In this document: positions 21,354-25,989 of the stretch, piece by piece
Numbering within the stretch: the stretch's first letter is position 1
Layout of the letters: each line of letters starts with the position of its first letter
NCBI GenBank assembly: GCA_964534515.1
Contig: CAZHPW010000024.1
Location: forward strand, 1-25,989
Reading direction: 5' to 3'
Length of the DNA stretch: 25,989 bases
Origin: UBA6115 sp964534515
GTDB lineage: Bacteria; Bacillota; Clostridia; Christensenellales; Aristaeellaceae
Translations under genes and position numbers: made by a program
Notes under the pieces: model-generated
The model's input: the letters and a program-made list of their open reading frames with translations, nothing else
Databases searched by the model: none
What the model was told of the DNA's origin: nothing

Positions 21354-23678
21354 TTATTTTTTGCGGGGGATTCTGCGCCGATGGCCCCTGATTTTCCCCG
21401 GCAGGGACAGGATGCCGGCCTTGATGTCCTCAAGGGCGCGAGACAGCAGGACGCCCGGCTTTTGCCAGGGTTTCATGGCCTGCCAGGACGACAGGTACAT
21501 CTGCCTGGCCAGGGTGACCGCCTCCCTGTCCGGCTCATGCCGGCCATAGACCAGGGCGCTGACGCTGCCCGCCAGTTCGGTCAGGCCATGACCGGTGTCC
21601 ACCCGGTTAGCGTAGGTCAGCGGGGTTTCAGCGGGCAGGATGCCCAATTTCTTTATTCTGTCCAGGCGCAGCGCCTCCTGCCAGTACATCAATAGCGCGC
21701 CGCCGTTTGACTTCAGGCGTTTTTCCCGTTTGAGGGGGTCCGCTTCTATCACCCGCCAGATGAAGAGACCCAAGGCCGCCAGCACCAGGAGCAGCCACCA
21801 GGGGAAGGGCGGCTTGTTATCAGGCGGCGTCGCGCCGTCATTGTCCGGCTGATAGGAAGGCTGGGGCGAGGGCGGGTCCTGGGGCGGCGGGGTGGGCGTG
21901 GGCGCGGTATCCGGCTCCTGGCTTGGAGACGGTGAAGGCGAGGGGCTGGGTGAGGGCGAGGGCGTGGGGTCGCTCTGCGGGTCCTGATTGCCCTGGTTGT
22001 CGTTGTTGTTATTGTTGTTGCCCTGCCCCTGCTGGGCGGTGGCGTCAAAGACCACCCAGCCCAGTTCCGGGAAATAGATTTCTGTCCACGCGTGGGCGTT
22101 GGTGCCGTTCAAAGTGATGCTGCCCTGGCCCTGGGGGTCGGCCAGAAAACCCTCCACATAGCGCGCGGGCAGGTTGCTGGAGCGCGCCAGCACCGTCATG
22201 GCGGTGGCGAAATAGGTGCAGTAGCCCTCCATCACCTCAAAGAGGAAGTGGGCGGCAAAGTCCTGGTTGACAGGCGCGTCCGGCACCTCAATGGTGTAGC
22301 CATAGTTTTGCTGCAGGTAGCGCATGATTTTCATCGCCTGCTGGTAGGAGTTCTGCTCACCGCCCACAATCTCCTTTGCCAGTTCGGCAATTAAGCCGTC
22401 AGGCGGCAGGTGCTCCGGCAGGGCGGTGAAGGTTTTTAATATATCTTCAGGCACCGGGGCGGAACCGGCGTTCAAGGTGCGCGCCAGGGTGTCTGTGCCG
22501 ATGTCGCCTGCGACATAAGGCTCATAGCGGAAGGAGTAGGTATCGCCGTTTCTTAAGTCATGGGTAATGAACAGCTCAGAGGAGGCGTTAAAATAGGGCA
22601 CCATGCCGCTGCCGGGGGTGATGCTCCTGATGCGCTGGGGCACAAAGAGGGTGGAGGGCATGTCAGACAGCAGGGTGACCTCGGTTGTCTTGCTCTCGTT
22701 GCGCTCATTCTGCGGCAGGTTGATGTCAAACAGCTGCTTTTTGAGCGTGTCATAGCGGGCGGAATTCCAGCCGTAGCGCTGGGCGGACAGGGAGTCATAC
22801 CAGTTGCGCCCGGTGTAAGTGTCAAGCGCCGTTCCGCGCAGATAGACCCGGGCGTCCGCCTTCACCGTCATGACCGGTTTTAGGGAAATGTCAGGCCGCC
22901 CGCCCAGGCCTCTGTCCCCCATGGGCTGATAGCCCTGGGAATCCAGGGTGAACATGTTGCGGGTGGCGGTGAAGAAGAACAAATCTTCCAGGCGGGTTTT
23001 GATGTCCTGAGCCAATTGCTCAAACTGCGGCTGGGTCTGGCGCTCCTTGGGCGTGAAGGAAAAGGCCAACAGTGACAGCGCCAATACCAGTACCAAGGCG
23101 CGGGCCACCAGGGCCCTGGGCTTTTTGGACAGCAAGCCTTCCTGGCTGTGGTGGGCGGTATAGACATACAAAAGCGGCAGGCTCATCACCGCCGGGAAAA
23201 AGACCAGAATTTTGTCCTTGCTGCCCAAAAACCAGAGCATGAAAACCGGCACGGTCAACAGCGGCAAGGCAAAGCCCGGTTCGCCTTCCATAATCAGCCG
23301 GGCAAACAGCACAAACAGCAGCATCAAAGCGGGCAGGAGCGCATTGTTGTACAAGTTCATCGCATGGTAAAAGCTGACCCCGCTGCCCAAACTGCGCGTG
23401 AGCGCGACCAGGCGGGCAGCGACCGAGCCCGGCATCAAAAAGCCGCTCACAATCAGCCAGCCCAGGGTCAACAGCGGCACCAGGAAGCGGATTTTTAGGG
23501 GCAAAATACCATACAGGCTGATAAGCCCGGCAAACAGCAGGGCGTAGAGCGCGGCGACGATGATTTCGCCCTCCATGTTGACCGCGGCCAGGAGCGGCAA
23601 GGCCAGGGAGAAGGCAATGAAGGCCGTCAACAGAAAACCAAAGGCACGGCCTTTGAGCAGTTTAGGCAGGCGTGACAT
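21354..23678 (-). CDS. TgpA-like membrane transglutaminase-domain protein
   Basis: The 774-residue product has several transmembrane helices in the first 215 residues, then an extracytoplasmic region with a transglutaminase-like core. The catalytic triad is Cys487 in EGYCTYFATAMTVLARSSNLPARYVEGF, His529 in NAHAWTE and Asp545 in WVVFDAT. A low-complexity linker follows (Asn-run, then PSPSPS and PTPTPPP), one more transmembrane segment (WWLLLVLAALGLFIW) and a cytoplasmic DUF4129-like C-terminal domain. This order matches the TgpA family. The gene overlaps the DUF58 gene by 17 bases and is the last of the moxR-DUF58-TgpA operon, a widespread arrangement whose exact role is unsettled; envelope protein or peptide processing is the usual proposal. 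The Asn and Pro/Ser runs look slippage-prone. Confidence 0.9.
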   Translation of the reverse strand: MSRLPKLLKGRAFGFLLTAFIAFSLALPLLAAVNMEGEIIVAALYALLFAGLISLYGILPLKIRFLVPLLTLGWLIVSGFLMPGSVAARLVALTRSLGSGVSFYHAMNLYNNALLPALMLLFVLFARLIMEGEPGFALPLLTVPVFMLWFLGSKDKILVFFPAVMSLPLLYVYTAHHSQEGLLSKKPRALVARALVLVLALSLLAFSFTPKERQTQPQFEQLAQDIKTRLEDLFFFTATRNMFTLDSQGYQPMGDRGLGGRPDISLKPVMTVKADARVYLRGTALDTYTGRNWYDSLSAQRYGWNSARYDTLKKQLFDINLPQNERNESKTTEVTLLSDMPSTLFVPQRIRSITPGSGMVPYFNASSELFITHDLRNGDTYSFRYEPYVAGDIGTDTLARTLNAGSAPVPEDILKTFTALPEHLPPDGLIAELAKEIVGGEQNSYQQAMKIMRYLQQNYGYTIEVPDAPVNQDFAAHFLFEVMEGYCTYFATAMTVLARSSNLPARYVEGFLADPQGQGSITLNGTNAHAWTEIYFPELGWVVFDATAQQGQGNNNNNNDNQGNQDPQSDPTPSPSPSPSPSPSPSQEPDTAPTPTPPPQDPPSPQPSYQPDNDGATPPDNKPPFPWWLLLVLAALGLFIWRVIEADPLKREKRLKSNGGALLMYWQEALRLDRIKKLGILPAETPLTYANRVDTGHGLTELAGSVSALVYGRHEPDREAVTLARQMYLSSWQAMKPWQKPGVLLSRALEDIKAGILSLPGKIRGHRRRIPRKK

Positions 23679-24813
23679 AGTTCACCTCCACCATGTTCTG
23701 CTGCATCTGCGCGATGTAGGGGGCGTATTTCTCATGCCCGGCGTCAAAGGTAATCAAGTAAAAGCGCACGTGCGGGCCGGAGCGCTTGATGTGGTTGACG
23801 CCATCGGCAATCAGGGCGTCAAGCCGGGTGGTGATGACCACACAGGCGCCCGTTCTGCGCATGCGGCGCAGTTCCAGGTTCAGCACGCGCTCAAAGGCCT
23901 CCCCGCCGCGGAAGAGCTGGTAGGCCAGTTCCTCTTTGAGCAGATGCAGGGAGCCAGAGCGGTCGGCATGGAACTCGGACTGGACCGCGCCATACAGCGG
24001 CAGGCGCACGGCGTGCTCCGCGCTCATCTGCATGGCAGCGACCGCCAGCGCGGTTTCACACAGCGTGTCTCTTAAGCGCAGCGTGCCGTCCAACTGCCCT
24101 TCCCCGCCCAGGGGCTCGGTGCAGTCCATTAAAATCAAGGTGTCCGGCGGGGCCGGAATCTCAAACCGGCGCACGACCAGGGATTGGTTGCGGGAGGACA
24201 GCTTCCAATGAATGCGCTTGAAGGGGTCACCGATGCGATAGGCCCTGGTGTCCTCTGGGCTGGTAACGTCCTCACCCGAGCGGTTGGGCAGGGCCTTGCC
24301 GTCATCCATCTGGGCAAAGGGCAGGGCGGACACGGCAAAGCCTCGGGGCAACACCGCCATCTGCGGCAGATTGCCCTTAACTTTCTTTTTCTTTTGAAAA
24401 ATGCCAAAGACGTCAGACACCAGCATGGTGACAGCGCCCGCGTCCCAGACGCCGATGTGGTTAAACTGCAAGTTAAATGAAGCCTTTTTCTCAGACAGGA
24501 AGCCGGGATAGAGGGAGACCTCCGTGCGCCCGTCGGGCAAAAGCAGGCTTAGGGTGACCGGGCCTTGGGGCAGGATGTTCTTGGATGATAAAGCTACCAC
24601 CAACTCGGCGCGGCCGCCGCGCTCCACCTGGGGGCTGCTCAGGTGCTGGCGCAAAGCGATGGTCTGCCCCGAGAGCAGGACGGACAAGAGCGCGTAAGCC
24701 AGCATTAAAACAATCATATAGGAAACAAAATAAAACACCTGCCCGCCCAGGGACAGGGCGGACAGCGCGCTTAAAAACAACACGCCCAGGGCCGCGTAAA
24801 AGCGGCTGGTCAT
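23662..24813 (-). CDS. DUF58 domain protein (vWA-like)
   Basis: The 383-residue product starts with two transmembrane segments (about residues 5-50), then a beta-rich region, then the DUF58 core marked by YRIGDPFKRIHWKLSSRNQSLVVRRFE (around residues 190-216) and a vWA-like stretch beginning TLILMDCTEP. DUF58 proteins are almost always encoded beside a MoxR ATPase, which is thought to act as their chaperone or partner. The start ATG overlaps the moxR stop as ATGA, and the 3' end overlaps the transglutaminase gene, so all three are translationally coupled. Confidence 0.92.
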   Translation of the reverse strand: MTSRFYAALGVLFLSALSALSLGGQVFYFVSYMIVLMLAYALLSVLLSGQTIALRQHLSSPQVERGGRAELVVALSSKNILPQGPVTLSLLLPDGRTEVSLYPGFLSEKKASFNLQFNHIGVWDAGAVTMLVSDVFGIFQKKKKVKGNLPQMAVLPRGFAVSALPFAQMDDGKALPNRSGEDVTSPEDTRAYRIGDPFKRIHWKLSSRNQSLVVRRFEIPAPPDTLILMDCTEPLGGEGQLDGTLRLRDTLCETALAVAAMQMSAEHAVRLPLYGAVQSEFHADRSGSLHLLKEELAYQLFRGGEAFERVLNLELRRMRRTGACVVITTRLDALIADGVNHIKRSGPHVRFYLITFDAGHEKYAPYIAQMQQNMVEVNYVTPA

Positions 24814-25760
24814 CTCTTGGCGCCGGGCACGGGCAGGGTATCCAGCAGCTGGCCCAGGATGCTTTCAGCGGAGACGCCCTTCATGCGCGCCTCGGGGCTT
24901 AAAATGAGGCGGTGGCTTAAGACGCTGCGCGCCATGCGCCTGACGTCATCCGGCAAAATGTAGTTGCGCCCGGCCAAAATGGCACAGGCCTGGGCCGCGC
25001 GGACCAAAGCGATGGCCCCGCGGGGGGAAGCGCCCAGCTGCAGGGAGGGGTGCGCGCGGGTGGCCGCGGCGATGGTGGCCACATAGCTTCTGACCTCCCG
25101 GCTACAGTACACCGTGCCCACCATTTCCTGCATCGCGATGACCTCGCGCTCCCCGCAGACCGGGCTTAGGGTCTTCAGCGGTGACTCAGCGCCCGAATAG
25201 CGGTCCAGCACATCCATCTCTTCCTCAATGGAGGGGTAGCCAATCATCACGCGCAGGAAAAAGCGGTCCATCTGCGCCTCGGGCAAGGGGTAGGTGCCCA
25301 CAAAATCAATGGGGTTCTGGGTGGCCAGCACCATGAAGGGCCGGGGCAGGGTGCGGGTGACGCCGTCCACGGTAACCTGGCCCTCCTCCATGACCTCCAA
25401 AAGGGAGGACTGGGTCTTGGGCGAGGTGCGGTTGATTTCATCAGCCAGAAGAATCTGGGTCATGACAACGCCGGGCCTGAACTCCATTTCGCCGGACTGG
25501 GCATTGTACATGGTAAAGCCGGTCACGTCAGAGGGCGTGACATCGGGCGTAAACTGGATGCGGTTAAAGGAGCAGTCCAGCGAGCGGGACAGCGCCGCCG
25601 CCAGGGTGGTCTTGCCCACGCCGGGCACATCCTCAATCAGCACATGGCCTTTGCACAACAGGGCTATCAGGGTCAATTCAATAGCCTCATCCTTGCCCAC
25701 AATCACCTTGCGGACGTTTTCTTTCAGTGCGTAGACCAGGTTGCGCGGGTCAAAACTCAT
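24810..25760 (-). CDS. MoxR-family AAA+ ATPase
   Basis: The 316-residue product carries Walker A VPGVGKTT (Lys50), Walker B ILLADEIN (Asp107, Glu108), the sensor region ATQNPIDFVGTYPLPEAQMDRF and a C-terminal lid with SPRGAIALVRAAQACA. MoxR ATPases act as chaperones that insert cofactors into or remodel vWA-type partners. First gene of the three-gene operon; ATG at 25760 has AAAGGAT six bases upstream. The leader of about 110 nt from the promoter at 25878-25906 contains one small hairpin near the ribosome binding site. Confidence 0.94.
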   Translation of the reverse strand: MSFDPRNLVYALKENVRKVIVGKDEAIELTLIALLCKGHVLIEDVPGVGKTTLAAALSRSLDCSFNRIQFTPDVTPSDVTGFTMYNAQSGEMEFRPGVVMTQILLADEINRTSPKTQSSLLEVMEEGQVTVDGVTRTLPRPFMVLATQNPIDFVGTYPLPEAQMDRFFLRVMIGYPSIEEEMDVLDRYSGAESPLKTLSPVCGEREVIAMQEMVGTVYCSREVRSYVATIAAATRAHPSLQLGASPRGAIALVRAAQACAILAGRNYILPDDVRRMARSVLSHRLILSPEARMKGVSAESILGQLLDTLPVPGAKR

Positions 25761-25877
25761 ACATCTATCCTTTCAGTCATCCGCCATTGAGGCGGCAAAC
25801 ACGAGGGCGGTTTTTAGAAGCGTGTCCAGCACATCAAACGCCTGCGAAGGCCGGATTCCTGCCGGGACACATCCTTC

Positions 25878-25906
25878 ATTATAAAGAAAATAGGCTGCAC
25901 GCGCAA
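25878..25906 (-). promoter_or_regulatory. Sigma-A promoter of the moxR-DUF58-tgpA operon
   Basis: TTGCGC (25906-25901), 17-base spacer, perfect TATAAT (25883-25878) on the minus strand, about 118 bases before moxR. It overlaps a 63-codon minus-strand frame (25773-25964) that I do not regard as a gene. Confidence 0.65.
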
Positions 25907-25989
25907 CATAATCGTAAAATTTACGTAACAATCCATGTAGAAGTGTCAAACATAGGTAACACATTGGCCTGCAATCTGAGCAGCTGGTG

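Noticed and set aside
25773..25964. 63-codon minus-strand frame upstream of moxR
   Set aside because: It spans the moxR promoter and leader, has no Shine-Dalgarno and no recognisable domain.

Overview
The window looks like a chromosomal contig from a low-complexity, G+C-rich member of the Firmicutes, most likely class Clostridia. The grounds are: Shine-Dalgarno-rich starts, sigma-A type promoters, a murB-whiA-HPr(Crh-like) gene order, a class B sortase, a Ctc/TL5-type bL25 with an acidic tail, and a C+ (four-cysteine) bL28. A run of ten Ns (20261-20270) marks a scaffold join, so this is a draft or metagenome assembly. I see no rRNA, tRNA, CRISPR array, transposase or phage gene. Most of the window is housekeeping sequence, and almost every gene is on the minus strand.

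Layout. At 1-2800 are a YbaK/EbsC-type aminoacyl-tRNA deacylase (+), ribosomal protein bL25 (-) and a large amidohydrolase (+). At 2860-6790 are two translational GTPases on the minus strand, TypA/BipA and release factor RF3. The roughly 500-base spacer between them holds a perfect -35/-10 pair followed by several terminator-like hairpins on the minus strand; this is an unexplained short transcription unit. At 7134-8267 is a membrane-anchored VanY-fold protein whose zinc and catalytic residues all appear to be replaced. At 8384-10656 lies a murB-whiA-HPr-like cluster in which the HPr has lost His15 but kept Ser46, as in Crh. At 10745-14756 are four minus-strand genes: an HSL-type alpha/beta hydrolase overlapping a class B sortase, then a condensation/acyltransferase-fold protein followed closely by a zinc-ribbon six-TM protein (DUF6320-like). 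This is the least understood part of the window.

At 14978-16402 is pyruvate kinase (+) with its own promoter and terminator. At 16758-20891 (minus) come ychF, an ATP-grasp enzyme starting one base after ychF, and a secreted repeat protein carrying a peptidoglycan-binding domain, three homologous beta-type repeats, 27 PTDx tetrapeptides and a C-terminal SH3-like region. At 21002-21220 is bL28. At 21354-25760 is a tightly overlapping moxR-DUF58-transglutaminase (TgpA-like) operon with a promoter upstream.

The functional themes are translation (bL25, bL28, TypA, RF3, YchF, tRNA deacylase), cell envelope (MurB, VanY-like, sortase, repeat protein, transglutaminase operon) and carbon metabolism or regulation (Pyk, Crh-like HPr). 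The intergenic spacers carry several perfect palindromes, two of which share flanks but not stems and look like members of an interspersed repeat family.
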